64,000 bases of DNA from Gracilariopsis chorda (lineage: Eukaryota; Rhodophyta; Florideophyceae; Gracilariales; Gracilariaceae). Every line of letters begins with the position of its first letter. The first letter of the stretch is position 1. The position numbers and the translations under genes were made by a program. The DNA lies in assembly GCA_003194525.1 (NCBI GenBank), contig NBIV01000045.1:290341-354340 (forward strand), written 5' to 3'. The notes beneath the pieces were generated by a model. The model did no database searches. It was not told where the DNA came from and was given only the letters and a program-made list of their open reading frames with translations. Of this stretch, positions 23,228-33,084 are shown piece after piece.

Positions 23228-23342
23228 AATCAACCCGAGACCCGAACCTTGACTCGAACGCAGAATTCACCACAAACGCTTTCGAGTCACTTTTGAAAAT
23301 CTCAACTCAATCAAGCTTTGAGCCGCCCACAAAAAAATCATC

Positions 23343-23669
23343 ATGAGATCCTTCGCTACGACCGCCACCGCTGTCATTCTCGCTGTTCTATCCGCCACCG
23401 CTCTCGGATTACCGAGGTGCTCATCCTATTTTTGCACCGCTGTTGGCGCGGGAGCCGAATGTGATTATCCGCCGCTCAGGATTACCTGTCCTTGCAGGGT
23501 GTACTCGACGTTTGAAGAATCTAGGAAGCAGTGCGAGATGATTACTTCTGGCAGGAGGGCCTGTACTCAAGCCGAGGTTCGCGGAAGCGACGGGCGTACT
23601 TATCCAAATTTGTGTGATCTCCAGGGTGTGAGCTGCAACTCCGGATTTCACATCTACGGTCCTTTGTAA
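23343..23669 (+). CDS. Small secreted cysteine-rich protein, Kazal-like
   Basis: A 108-residue protein. Residues 1-22 (MRSFATTATAVILAVLSATA...) form a clear signal peptide, with cleavage expected after ALG. The mature part has nine cysteines (26, 31, 40, 49, 51, 64, 74, 91, 98). Residues 79-99 read VRGSDGRTYPNLCDLQG..C, which matches the core of a Kazal serine-protease-inhibitor domain (V-C-G-S-D-G-x-T-Y-x-N-x-C-x-L). The domain's usual Cys before GSDG is Arg80, which leaves an odd number of cysteines. Either the inhibitor fold has lost a disulfide or the pairing differs. It would act outside the cell, perhaps against proteases of microbes or grazers. Promoter-like elements precede it and AATAAA follows about 95 bases after the stop, so an intronless expressed gene is likely. 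Confidence 0.72.
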   Translation: MRSFATTATAVILAVLSATALGLPRCSSYFCTAVGAGAECDYPPLRITCPCRVYSTFEESRKQCEMITSGRRACTQAEVRGSDGRTYPNLCDLQGVSCNSGFHIYGPL

Positions 23670-23765
23670 ATGGAGCCGTTCCTTCATACATCAACTTCAA
23701 TGATTCATTTGCTTCTCGCGGCTCTCTCGAACCAGGCAGTGTCTCGCTACGATTTATGTCGTTTC

Positions 23766-23771
23766 AATAAA
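23766..23771 (+). terminator. Polyadenylation signal AATAAA
   Basis: Canonical hexamer 97 bases after the stop of the Kazal-like gene. Confidence 0.5.
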
Positions 23772-24365
23772 AGCTCAGGTAGCAGTGCCCGGCAAAGCTG
23801 TTTGTGGAAGGGTATTTGCAATCTGTGATTTCTGCATCACTTTTCCAGTCCTCGTCTCTCTTCTGCATAGATTCACAATCTGATACCGTTTCTGCGCTTG
23901 CGTGATCGAACGTTCACCAAACCATGATGTCCTTGCGAATGTATCGAAAGTAGGCAACTTCAAATCCAGTCAACAAAAAAGGGTAGAAGAAAAACAAGAA
24001 CAAAACTACGCTCAGTTTAGTAGGCTTCACCAAAGGGCAACGATGCCGTTCTAACGTACTGTTATTATTGCCTCTGTCGTGCAGAACGTACCAAGCTTAG
24101 TCTGTACAACACAGGGTAGACTTCCCGTACGATGTACAGACGGCATGAAAAGAGTTGTTTAGAAAGTTTCACTTTATTACTATTGTTGCTTTTGTTGTTG
24201 ATGCTTATATGCGGGCCGCTATCCTAGTTCTGAGTAAGTGGTAGGGGTTGTTTTGGAGAGCAGTCATCTCTTTCTATAACGTCCAGTGCCTCTTCCGGCC
24301 GCGTTCGTGCTATCTCCGACGATGCAAGCACCTTCCGTTATTCTTGGGCGGCGGGAGTTTATTGC
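23772..24365. other. Intergenic, no gene recognised
   Basis: No ORF above 62 codons and no domain. Confidence 0.45.
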
Positions 24366-24564
24366 GTCTAGATCAGGGGCGTATTTGTGACTAACTATTT
24401 TGCCACATGAAGTAGTCAATAATCAATACTTCTCCAAAAATGGTAGTCAAAAACCTTCAATAATAAACAAAAAAAGGATGATGACTAGTTCTTTTGCCGA
24501 GGTAGTCAGTCACGTTCCCCATTATGGCAAACTAGTCAGTGACAAATACGCCCCTGGTCTAGAT
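24366..24564. mobile_element. hAT-type miniature element with 8-bp target duplication
   Basis: The element itself spans 24374-24556 (183 bp). Its ends are inverted copies of about 32 bases starting CAGGGGCGTATTTGT, with a few mismatches. It is flanked on both sides by the identical 8-mer GTCTAGAT (24366-24373 and 24557-24564). An 8-bp duplication and termini starting CAGGGG are the signature of the hAT superfamily. There is no coding capacity, so it needs a transposase from elsewhere. The intact duplication points to a fairly recent insertion. Confidence 0.85.
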
Positions 24565-25034
24565 CGAGCACGTTGGCGACACCATATCGGGAAATGATCA
24601 ACTTTCTCGACCTTCGGGCTACAAAGCGGGTACGATGGCTTCTTTTCTAGTAGATATGTAGCTAGAGCGGTGGAAGTTTGGAGAGTGTCCAACATCTGAG
24701 CTGTGACAAAGCTTAATACTATTACTAGGCTTGTCTTTATTCAGTTTTCTTGTTTTTGCCGTTCTGATACTTGAAAGGTCTCCCTACCCTGCATTATCCT
24801 ACAGTTGGCCATTGTATGAAGATTCTCAGAAGTTGTTTGCTGTTCAACCAATGTAGGTTACAGCTTGCTGTCTTTCCCGCATCTGGATGTTTCTGCCCTA
24901 ATCGTTCTAGGTTCATTGACTGAGTCGGACTCTAACTATTTCATGTCATGATACCATTTTCGGTACAATCCATAGTAGAACGTTAGATTTTGGCACCCTC
25001 AGTAGCCCGTAAGTACTGTGATGTCTAGTGATAC
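24565..25034. other. Intergenic, no gene recognised
   Basis: No ORF or repeat of note. Confidence 0.45.
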
Positions 25035-25429
25035 TGTAGAAAGAGACACAATGAAAACGATGGATAAACGAACGGATAAACTGAAGCACGCTTTATTGTT
25101 GTCCTCTGTTGTGCTTGACTAAACCTTCTACCACGAGTATCGCAGTTAGGTCCTTATATAGGCCTTTCCAAAGGAAGAGAGTCAGCCCTAATCATTAATC
25201 CAGTAGCCACGCAATCGTAATAGCCCTGCCATGTAATAGCTCGCAACCTCTGCATAGCAACGTAATAATCACCCAAGAGTGTGACTACGAAAATGACCAC
25301 ATACGAAATGCAAAACGACCTATGCATCGAACCAAATCAAATGCAAGCAAGCCACCTTTTGTACTTGCATTACATAGACACCGTCTCCCAGCTCACCCCA
25401 TCTAGCTCAGTGCCCAACCGTTTGTTACA
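25035..25429 (-). repeat. Candidate solo LTR
   Basis: On the minus strand the interval begins TGTAAC (25429) and ends TACA (25035). It contains in the right order a TATA-like GGCCTATATAAGG (about 25154-25166) and a polyadenylation signal AATAAA (25092-25097) some 60 bases later, the layout of an LTR promoter and R region. No matching 5-bp duplication flanks it and no partner LTR is in the window. Confidence 0.33.
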
Positions 25430-27662
25430 TTCTGAACATTTACTCTCTCTCCGTTACAGGTTTCGCTCTAGACACTCCAAACATTTACCTTCCGAAAGAA
25501 GGCTTTGGAAGAAATTCATAGAGACAATAATTTTGAAAATGAAAATCACGAAACAGGCTACTATACCATGTATGTAGACATGCTTCAGCTGTGCAATGCA
25601 CATCCCTCAGCTCAGTGCAGTCGGGGCCGTCTTCTGTTGAGTTGGCATACGAGCCTTTCGGGTGTTGAATGGAATCTCAACAGGCCAGGCGGAATAAATA
25701 CAAACTTGCCATGGTTAAAGTACGATCATTTGTGAGGGAATCGTCTTTGGCATCAGTGGCTATGTTTACATTTATGCGGTGCTCGGTACCATGCTTCACA
25801 ACGGAAAAAAGAAGTGCAGTTTGCAGGTGTTGCAGCTTTTGTATCCCAGAAATTATTTGCTGGATAGACGACGCTCTGTGTATAGTTGCATACTTGTTAT
25901 GCCCATACGGAAAATGTAGGTCGTCATCGCGTTCATCATTATCACACGATAGGAGTTCCGGTTTCGTTTGGCTCACTGTGATTTCAGTTTGATCTACGAC
26001 AGGGCCATTGATGAGGTCATAGATCATCATTCCTATGTTCACTATTCAGTTTTCAACCGCAGAGTGCTGGACGTTTATCGCAGTGTGCGTGTTGTTGTTG
26101 AGGCTGATGTAATTTGCAGTTTGTATAGCTTCTCGTTTGGACAAAATGTGATGGTTTACGCCCGGAAAATGCTATGTGTACCGAAAGCGGTACCGCATTA
26201 GTCTGAAACGTTTTCAAAAAATAATTTTATTTCTGTCAAATACATCTCAGTTTTCGCTAAGACAACCCTTCCATGCAGCTTTATCAGCGGGCCACAATCA
26301 TGTTAGCAGACATGTTATGAGGAACAAAAGATAGCCGAACTATGATATCTATCTCGGTACCTTGCTTAGGTATACAATTGGGGAAGAACACTTGGTCGTG
26401 AGCGTTTAATTTAGATAACTTTTTACTCTGCTTTTCAAAGGATTTGGTTCAGGTCATCTCAGCGCAGATATTAGCGACAGCGAGTCGCTTGGGAGAGCTG
26501 CGAAGGAAACACTTGGCAGGCTGTCAACCAACCGTTTCGCTGGCAGAGAATAAGAACCAAATTCTTGAGCACCGACCATTCCAGACATGGATCGATCGCT
26601 CAGAGCTTGCGGCCTTGTTGGGGCGCTTGGCGGCGTGCAGTGGCGGAATGAGATTGCGGAGAATCTCATTTTCATGTGCAGCAACGTGGCTATGTATTGC
26701 GCTGTGGTCAACATGGACTGTCAAAACACGTGTCTTGGCCGCCTTGAATCGCCGCTGGTGGCCCGTGAGAAGCACTTCGTGAGCGGTTACGAAGCGAGCG
26801 AAGCTTGATATTACCAACCGCCAAAACCTATCTTGGGAATCGTCCCGACCCATACCAAGGGTTTTCCCAACCCCCTCTATAGATGTTTGTCCGCACTTGC
26901 CGGCTTAACGCGATGCCACTCAAGTGCGGACGCACGAAAATGCGCCGTCCACACCGCATTGCTCCACCTCGAACGCCAATCGAGATTCCCAAACTCCTCT
27001 GCGAATGCCTTTCCAGTTGTTCACACACTTCAGCGTGTACCGTTCAATGTGTGGCTAGTGTTAAGGTCGCAGATGCTTCATTTGGACTGCGAAGGTAGCA
27101 GCATGATGCTCGCCAGCGCGACGGGAAACGTCCGGTAACCATGTGCATTGCATCCCTGCCAAGAGCCCTGCCACGGCCGGCGGTCAGGAGCAACTCTTCA
27201 ATATGAATGTAGCAGTGGTTCCCGTTGTGGGCATCACCAATGGCGGTAGCGCGTACGTGAAGCGAAGGAAGAATGATTCGGCGCTGTTTGGTGGCATACC
27301 GTTTTTTTCTTTTTTTCCTTCTTGCCGCGGTTTAGGTTTGCTCTCAACATCGGTAGTGTAACTGCACTGTGATGGTGTGGTGGCGGTACGATTTGTTCCT
27401 GTTGATCACACGTCAACTGACAAACTGGAAGGACTTGCTGCGTGAGCAATGCCCTGCTGGATGACAATGCAAACAGAACATGACATCTGATTGATCACGA
27501 CCCCCGTTGTCAAAAGAGTGCGAACGTGAAGAGCGCATCGACTGGGTCGTTTTAGTGTTTGTGTTAACGAGAAAGAGGGGATCATGGGGGGCGGGCGCGG
27601 AGCACACTCAGAACATGTACAACAGTCGGTACAATAATTATCAAGATAGAATAACAAGACGC
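25430..27662. other. No supported gene; degenerate open frames
   Basis: A 121-codon minus-strand frame (25677-26042, starting MNIGMMIYDL) and a plus-strand frame from about 26430 to 27138 interrupted by three stops were examined. Neither shows a known domain or signal. The second could be a broken gene (RNEIAENLIFMCSNVAMYC), but overlapping frames on the other strand are just as long. Confidence 0.3.
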
Positions 27663-29588
27663 TCATGTGGCATGATGTCGTAGTAACGGCTGTTGCGAGT
27701 ACTTCACAATCGCCTTGGCCGCTTGAGGAGAGATGAGCAACGACAACCTGCGCACTTCCTCCACGTCACGAACAGAGCGAGTGACCTGTTTCCACAGCTC
27801 CACGGCGCGCGGCAAATCGTCCGCATGCCGTTCGGCAAGCATGCAGCTCAAAAACGTGCGTGCCAGTTGGTGCGGAGAGCGTATCATAACGCCCTCAACA
27901 AGTTGAATAGCGCGTAAGGGTTGTTTCTCAACTGCGCCGATTCCGTACCACAACACGTACGCAAGGTTGATTCGGATGAGATGGTTGTTGAATTTCTTCA
28001 CGCCGCATTCGAGGAGGGAGAGAGCTGTTTCGGCGTCTTTGTTGTCCGGCAGGATGTTGTGGCTCTCCAAAAGCAAACTGGATAGATTCAGTATGGATAC
28101 AACGCGTAGGTCGTCCTCCACCATGACGGCATGCGTGATACGGTGCGGACAGCCAGATACCGGCAGTTGTAATGAGCTGCGTCTGAGGTGAAGCGGTAAC
28201 CAAAGCAGCCAGTAGTCAGAATCATCGGTAGATTGAACGCCCTCATGAAACATTTCATACACGCGTCGCAACAAACACGGGTAGGGCGAATCAGTTTCAC
28301 TCAGCAGGATGGCAAGCACCATGTTCTTCCACACGTACACATGCTGAGTGCGATCACAAGGGATGAGTTCCAAGAGGCGCAGCGCCTCAGTGGGGCATGG
28401 TTGGAGCGAGGGAGGGTGGCCGTATCGAAGCATGGACGCCATCGAGGTATTGGCGTTCACATCGTTCTTAAGAGCCTTTCGACAGAGTTGAAGAGCGCGT
28501 GTTCGGTCGGGGGCATGTGTGGCGGTACCGCTCCAAAGCACCTCCGCCAGCAGCGGGCGAAGCGACTTGTCATGGGTTCGGTTATACACGTCGGAGAGGA
28601 GACGGAGCGCTTCGCAGGGATTGGGATGCAGACCAGGGCGGCCAGAGAGCAACGAGTTTGAAAGAGCTTCCATAGCGTCTGTGCTATCGAACTGGCGAAT
28701 GGCGTGGCGGTACAGACGGGCGGCTCTGGCGTGGTTCAACACGTTGGACTTGGATTCGTACAGAGAGGCCAACAGGAGCACGGCGGGTTCGTACTCGACC
28801 TCGCTAATGGCCTGCTCGAGGAGTCGGGTGGCGCGGAAAATGTCGTCGGCGTGCGAACTGTTTGCGAGAATGGAGGCGAGACGAGCTTGGGCGTACGGAA
28901 ACTGCGCTCGTTTGAGCGCTCGTTCATACCACATCCGCGCGCGACGCAGGTTGGGTTTGATGGGCGGCTCGCCGTAGTGGTACAGAATGCCCAGGTTGTT
29001 CATGGCGCGAGGGTCCTGCGTGAGCTTGATGTAGCGTTTGTACAGGGCGACGGCGCGCACGGGGTCCGGGTTGGAGACCTTATCGGAGGCGAGCAGGTAG
29101 GCGAGAGAGGGCAGAGACTCTGCGACCGGCGAATCAAAGTGAGTGATGGCGCGTTCGAGAAGCTGCACAGCGCGGTCGGGGTCATATTCCAACCTGCTCT
29201 TGTACGGCTCTCGGTAGAGCAACAAGGCGGAGGCGTGCAGCGCCTCGGCGCTTTCCTCGAGGTGCAGCGACTCCTGCAGCAGGTGGAGCAGCGCGGTGCG
29301 CGACGGCGCGAGGGCGGATGAGACGGGGTTGTCCATGTTTGCCTCGGCGAGTTTGAAGAGCGTCTGCGCGGAGCGGCGCTGCTTGGCGGCGCGTTGGAAG
29401 AGCTGGTGCGCGCGGGGGGGGTCTTGCTTGACGCCGGGCGCGCCGGTTTGCAACAGGTCGGCGAGCGCGAGCATTGCTTGCGCGTCAGCGTGCTGCTTGA
29501 TGGCGCGCTCGTAGCGACGTTCTCGTTGCTGCGCGTCGGCGGCGCGGGGGCGCGGCGCGCGCGTTGCGGCGGCGGAGATGGTGGCCAT
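27663..29588 (-). CDS. Sel1/TPR-like repeat protein
   Basis: An uninterrupted 641-codon gene starting at ATG 29588 and the longest intact host-type gene here. After a short basic, Ala-rich start the whole chain is made of about 35-residue helical repeats with the Sel1 pattern (A-x-x-x-L-A-x-x-x-x-x-G...A-x-x-L-x-x-x-A), for example DAQAMLALADLLQTG near residue 35, AMNNLGILYHYGEPPIKPNL around 200 and NTSMASMLRYGHPPSLQPC around 400. Such solenoids are adaptor scaffolds, often in ER-associated degradation or signalling; nothing here shows which partner it binds. There is no signal peptide or membrane segment, so it is probably cytosolic. No introns are seen. A GC-rich, purine-rich tract on the plus strand lies in its presumed 5' untranslated region. 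Repeat detection by eye makes the exact number of repeats uncertain. Confidence 0.85.
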   Translation of the reverse strand: MATISAAATRAPRPRAADAQQRERRYERAIKQHADAQAMLALADLLQTGAPGVKQDPPRAHQLFQRAAKQRRSAQTLFKLAEANMDNPVSSALAPSRTALLHLLQESLHLEESAEALHASALLLYREPYKSRLEYDPDRAVQLLERAITHFDSPVAESLPSLAYLLASDKVSNPDPVRAVALYKRYIKLTQDPRAMNNLGILYHYGEPPIKPNLRRARMWYERALKRAQFPYAQARLASILANSSHADDIFRATRLLEQAISEVEYEPAVLLLASLYESKSNVLNHARAARLYRHAIRQFDSTDAMEALSNSLLSGRPGLHPNPCEALRLLSDVYNRTHDKSLRPLLAEVLWSGTATHAPDRTRALQLCRKALKNDVNANTSMASMLRYGHPPSLQPCPTEALRLLELIPCDRTQHVYVWKNMVLAILLSETDSPYPCLLRRVYEMFHEGVQSTDDSDYWLLWLPLHLRRSSLQLPVSGCPHRITHAVMVEDDLRVVSILNLSSLLLESHNILPDNKDAETALSLLECGVKKFNNHLIRINLAYVLWYGIGAVEKQPLRAIQLVEGVMIRSPHQLARTFLSCMLAERHADDLPRAVELWKQVTRSVRDVEEVRRLSLLISPQAAKAIVKYSQQPLLRHHAT

Positions 29589-29602
29589 TGCGCGTGCGCG
29601 TG

Positions 29603-29675
29603 GCGGTGGTGGTGGTGGTGTTGGGAGGGTGGAGGGTGGAGGGTGTGAGAGTGTTTTGGGTAAAGGGGGGGGGGG
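29603..29675 (+). repeat. G-rich tract with quadruplex-forming motif
   Basis: A (GGT)n run is followed by four GGG runs with loops of 1, 4 and 4 bases at 29623-29643, and an 11-base G run at about 29665-29675. It lies within 90 bases upstream of the Sel1 gene start, on the template strand of that gene. Confidence 0.55.
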
Positions 29676-29800
29676 TGGGAGCGCGCTTTGTTTATTTGGA
29701 CACGACTGCGATGCACGTGTAGTGCGCCGCTTGCTGCGTTGTTGATCTTGTGCGCGTGGTGGCTGCGCTCGCTACTGGCGTTGGCGCATTGAAGGTTCAA

Positions 29801-30052
29801 CTACAGCGCCACTGCTTCGGCTTCTGCTTCTGCTGCCTCTGCGGCTACCGTTGGTACAGGGCGCGCGGCGCGGGCTCGCGAGCTGTGCGCTGCGTCAGTC
29901 GCGCGCACTTGGGCGTCCGTTGCCAGCTGTTCTGCGCGCACTCCTCCCACCATCCGAAACAAAGCAACCTTCTCCGCCGCCTTCATGCCCGATAGCTTCT
30001 TTGAGTCAGCTTCAAAGAACTGTCTCCGCAGCAAGCGCCGCACCGCAACCAT
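29801..30052 (-). CDS. Hypothetical small protein
   Basis: An 83-codon frame with ATG at 30052. The N-terminus is basic and amphipathic (MVAVRRLLRRQFFEADSKKL), which could be an organelle-targeting peptide, and the end is an Ala/Glu repeat. Frames of similar length exist on the other strand, so it may be a composition artefact. It lies just upstream of the Sel1 gene on the same strand, about 210 bases from it. Confidence 0.25.
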   Translation of the reverse strand: MVAVRRLLRRQFFEADSKKLSGMKAAEKVALFRMVGGVRAEQLATDAQVRATDAAHSSRARAARPVPTVAAEAAEAEAEAVAL

Positions 30053-31374
30053 TCAGCGTGTTGCTTTATTCGGGAGTCAAGGTGCACGCTTACAAGGCTA
30101 CTCTTTGCGTCTGTGAACACACCCCTTACCTTACGTGAGTGTCCCCACTCCTCTCGTAAACACCCTTCTTCCAGCCTTTTCGGCTCATGCCGTTCTTTTC
30201 TTTCTTGCATTTCAGTTTTGTGCCTTTCGTGCCGGCACTTGGTGCATCAAGTGGCTGCTCGGCACCCCTTTGCTCTGCCAGCGCTTTGTCATGACACCAG
30301 CCGATGCGCCGTCAATACGACAGCCCTTTTTCACGACTGCAGAACATAGTTCGTCCACAGTGAGAGCTCGAGTACTTTAGCTATGTTAAGGGAGCCACTT
30401 TGTATATTGCTGTCTTCCGAGTGTTCATGTACCGAAGGTACTCCGTGTGTAGTAACCATTAGTGTACGTTAACACAATCAAAATTCCAAACATGAGAACG
30501 TGCGCAGAAGGCAACGCTCTTTGCGCAAACGTTGGCGCGGCCGCGCGATGAGAGCGCTTACCACTTCACTATCGCACGTCTCGTCATCGCCTCGAATCAT
30601 TCATTGTTCGTCATCGCCTAATCCGCGCTCTCTGAAGCTAAACCTCATGCGGAGTCCACATTTCCAATGCTAGTACAAATGCACATTGCTTCCAAGCTCA
30701 AAGAGTGCACCGCTCAGCAGCACACGCTTTCTGCCACATATCAGAAGCTCAAACCATTCGGCCGCATTCTGTCGCTGCACTCTTGCCTTACGCCCTACCC
30801 CACTCGCCACCGTTCCTTCATTATTCGTTTTCACGTGTGCAGCCTGTCTCCGTTGCTCCCTCGCCGACATGCTCAGCAATCTCGTGTATACAGCCGTTGC
30901 AGTCTTCGCTCACACCGCACCAAGTGCAGTTCTCCACACCTCAGCCCCCAACATTCCGGCTGCCGTTTCTTCTTCTTTTCTTCTTTCGTTATTGTGTATT
31001 CAGCATGCCTGATTTCGGCACGCTGATAGTGCTTTCTCATGTGAAAAACCTCTCTCTCCTCAGGAAAGCTAACAACTTTTGTGGACACTGGCGGACTATC
31101 TCCGGTAGAGTCTTACCTCTTCTTTCTGAAGGAGCAGGGAGCACGCGTCTTCTAGATTCCGTCCGCTTGGCGCAACGCAGCGCAAAATGTTCCACATCAT
31201 TGGTAGCGTGTGGTTGCAATTGCACTGTGACGGCTTTCTTTCTGTGTAGGTAGCAACAGGATGAAGCTTCGGGGTGTGCCCTACGTAGATTTGCGACAGC
31301 ATAACTTCTGCTTTTCGAAACGATATGATGTCCTCTACTTGTTCTGGGACATCACTGATGAAGGGTTTGGCTCT
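30053..31374. other. Intergenic, no gene recognised
   Basis: Several ORFs of 60-180 codons overlap on all frames of the plus strand without domain or signal; I regard them as chance frames. Confidence 0.35.
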
Positions 31375-31430
31375 CGAAGCTGCCGTTGTTGCATTCTTAT
31401 TGCATTAAGAATGCAACAACGGCAGCTTCG
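31375..31430. repeat. Perfect 25-bp inverted repeat with 6-base loop
   Basis: Left arm 31375-31399 (starts CGAAGCTGCCG) and right arm 31406-31430 (ends CGGCAGCTTCG) are exact reverse complements; the loop TTGCAT is 31400-31405. An RNA from either strand would fold into an uninterrupted 25-bp hairpin. No ORF or terminal motif explains it. Confidence 0.9.
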
Positions 31431-31964
31431 GCAACTCTTTCGAAAACCGCGGCATGGCCCATTCTCAACTCACGCCCTCAGCACCGCTAGCTAGATTTAC
31501 ACACGCAGTGCGGGAGAGCTCCTATATACCCAAGTAGAGGTGCAGACTTCGCTCTTCAATACATCCAATGGACTTGGGTATTCAGGCAATCTTCGACATG
31601 AGACCAACAATCGAATAACTGACAATTGACAACACTCAGAAGACCTTGCAACAATGGTTCCACTGCGCAAGTGCCATCGATACATGTTCAGGAACCGCGT
31701 CCTATCTCGCAGCGGCGTTTGGCATCATTCCTATATAACAAGGACAGGGGTGAGTGCAGACAAACTTCAAAGTTGCCAGCACTCTAATCTGCCCGTGAGC
31801 GGCTTCGCACTCAGCTCGAGCAGCTCGCCGGCGGCGGCCCACGATGCGCCGTGCGTCTTTAGACACATCATCATCCAACCGACAGCCCCCCTACTACAAA
31901 CCTTGCTCTGCGTTCCTTGGCAGTCTAGAATCTTATAGAAGTCCACGCATGAGCCAAGGGGGCC

Positions 31965-32049
31965 CGGGATATGATGAAATTGGTAGACTTGTTGTATTCA
32001 GGTTGTAATGATGATAATAATCGTGAGGGTTCGAATCCCCCTCTATCGG
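31965..32049 (+). tRNA. Organellar-type tRNA-Leu(CAG)-like sequence, probably a pseudogene
   Basis: The segment GAAATTGGTAGAC (D-arm) is typical of bacterial and organellar leucine tRNAs. An anticodon arm TTGTA-TTCAGGT-TGTAA (31992-32008) gives anticodon CAG. A variable arm with GAT...ATC follows, as in class II tRNAs, then a T-arm GAGGG-TTCGAAT-CCCCC (32025-32041). The 3' acceptor strand (CTATCGGTA) pairs only partly with the 5' side (CCGGGATA), and the T-stem has one mismatch. It may be a nuclear insertion of organellar DNA. The nuclear leucine tRNA fold is different, so this is unlikely to be a working cytosolic gene. Confidence 0.5.
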
Positions 32050-32061
32050 TACGTTTTGTCT

Positions 32062-32083
32062 CTCCACCAACTTTTTGGTGGAG
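32062..32083. repeat. 9-bp hairpin just after the tRNA-like sequence
   Basis: CTCCACCAA - CTTT - TTGGTGGAG, perfect. Its place a dozen bases past the tRNA-like 3' end recalls the stem-loops that end organellar transcripts. Confidence 0.6.
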
Positions 32084-32153
32084 GGATATCCGTGAATAAA
32101 TATCTCCAGAGCCAGACAATCAAGCGAAGAAGGCGTATAACGAATATCGACAT

Positions 32154-32198
32154 CTCTCCAGCCCATCACCGAACAGTGATAGGTGATGGGCTGGAGAG
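32154..32198. repeat. 17-bp perfect inverted repeat, 11-base loop
   Basis: Arms CTCTCCAGCCCATCACC (32154-32170) and its exact reverse complement (32182-32198). It is the third strong hairpin in 830 bases. Confidence 0.85.
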
Positions 32199-32392
32199 TC
32201 TGTCACGTTATCCTACTCCTGCTTTTACCAAACCGTGAGTTTTTGACCGTTGCCGTCGTACTCTTCTTCGCCTAGCAGCATGCGTATAACCTTAAAGAGA
32301 CGCAAGAGACGTTTCATTCCAGCAACTGTCGGTATATGAGTGAAGAAGAGCACGTGGCGCACGCAGCCGCCGCCGGCGGCGGTCGACGAATT

Positions 32393-32400
32393 GTATTTAA
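32393..32400 (+). promoter_or_regulatory. TATA-like GTATTTAA
   Basis: The motif begins 173 bases before the ATG at 32566 and matches the element before the Kazal-like gene. Confidence 0.3.
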
Positions 32401-32565
32401 GCTGGTTGCTTCAGCCCAGAGGTTCTGCAAACGGTTCGCCATTCGCTACGGTTCTCGCAATATATCCTTTCTCCGAGCAACTTCTTCATTGTCATCAAAA
32501 CTCCCTGAGATATCTCTTCACGCGTTCTTTTTCAAGCCTCTTCACACCTCCCTTTTGCTGTCGAT

Positions 32566-33084
32566 ATGGGCGCCTCAAGAGATTCTGTACCGACGGCCGC
32601 TGGATCTTCAGATCTGACTTGGGTGAAGGATCGAATTTTGCGTTACGTTCTTTTTGCTGTTGTGACCATCATGGTGGTTGGATGTATTGGTGTATCCCTT
32701 CGTTCATATCAGTCAAACAGAGTTCCATCCGTGATGCGCACTCCGTCAGCCACCGAGAAGGCGGTAGTTCGCAATCCCGTTTCGTTTCCTAACGCAGTGA
32801 AGGTTAATAGAATGTACAAGGTTTGCACGAGGGACTTTAAACTCGTGTGCTGCTCTTACAACAAACCGAAAACGGGAACGTATATTGCTGATAACCCATG
32901 CGAGTGTACGGGAACTGTGGAAAATGTCGGTACTTGCACTTTTAGTACTTGTGACGTTAAGTGTCCTGGCAGAAAGAAAGGAGGTAAACCGGTCTGTTGC
33001 TTAGCTAGGCACTGGGGAAAGATAGAGGCCGCAAACGAGTGCGTGTGCAAATGCCTGCGCGGAAAGTTGTGTGATAAGAAATGA
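32566..33084 (+). CDS. Small type II membrane protein with cysteine-rich outer domain
   Basis: A 172-residue protein. Residues 1-24 are polar, 25-46 form one transmembrane helix (ILRYVLFAVVTIMVVGCIGV), and the rest is lumenal or extracellular, with 14 cysteines between 87 and 169. The tail contains a twofold repeat: K-x-V-C-C (95-96), then about 15 residues, then C-E-C (112-114), repeated as K-P-V-C-C (144-145), 13 residues, C-V-C-K-C (159-163), each followed by one more Cys. Basic residues dominate the linker (PGRKKGGKP). I do not recognise the family; the density of paired cysteines suggests a disulfide-rich or metal-binding fold. Choice of ATG 32566 rests on the clean start before the helix. 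No intron is seen. Confidence 0.65.
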   Translation: MGASRDSVPTAAGSSDLTWVKDRILRYVLFAVVTIMVVGCIGVSLRSYQSNRVPSVMRTPSATEKAVVRNPVSFPNAVKVNRMYKVCTRDFKLVCCSYNKPKTGTYIADNPCECTGTVENVGTCTFSTCDVKCPGRKKGGKPVCCLARHWGKIEAANECVCKCLRGKLCDKK

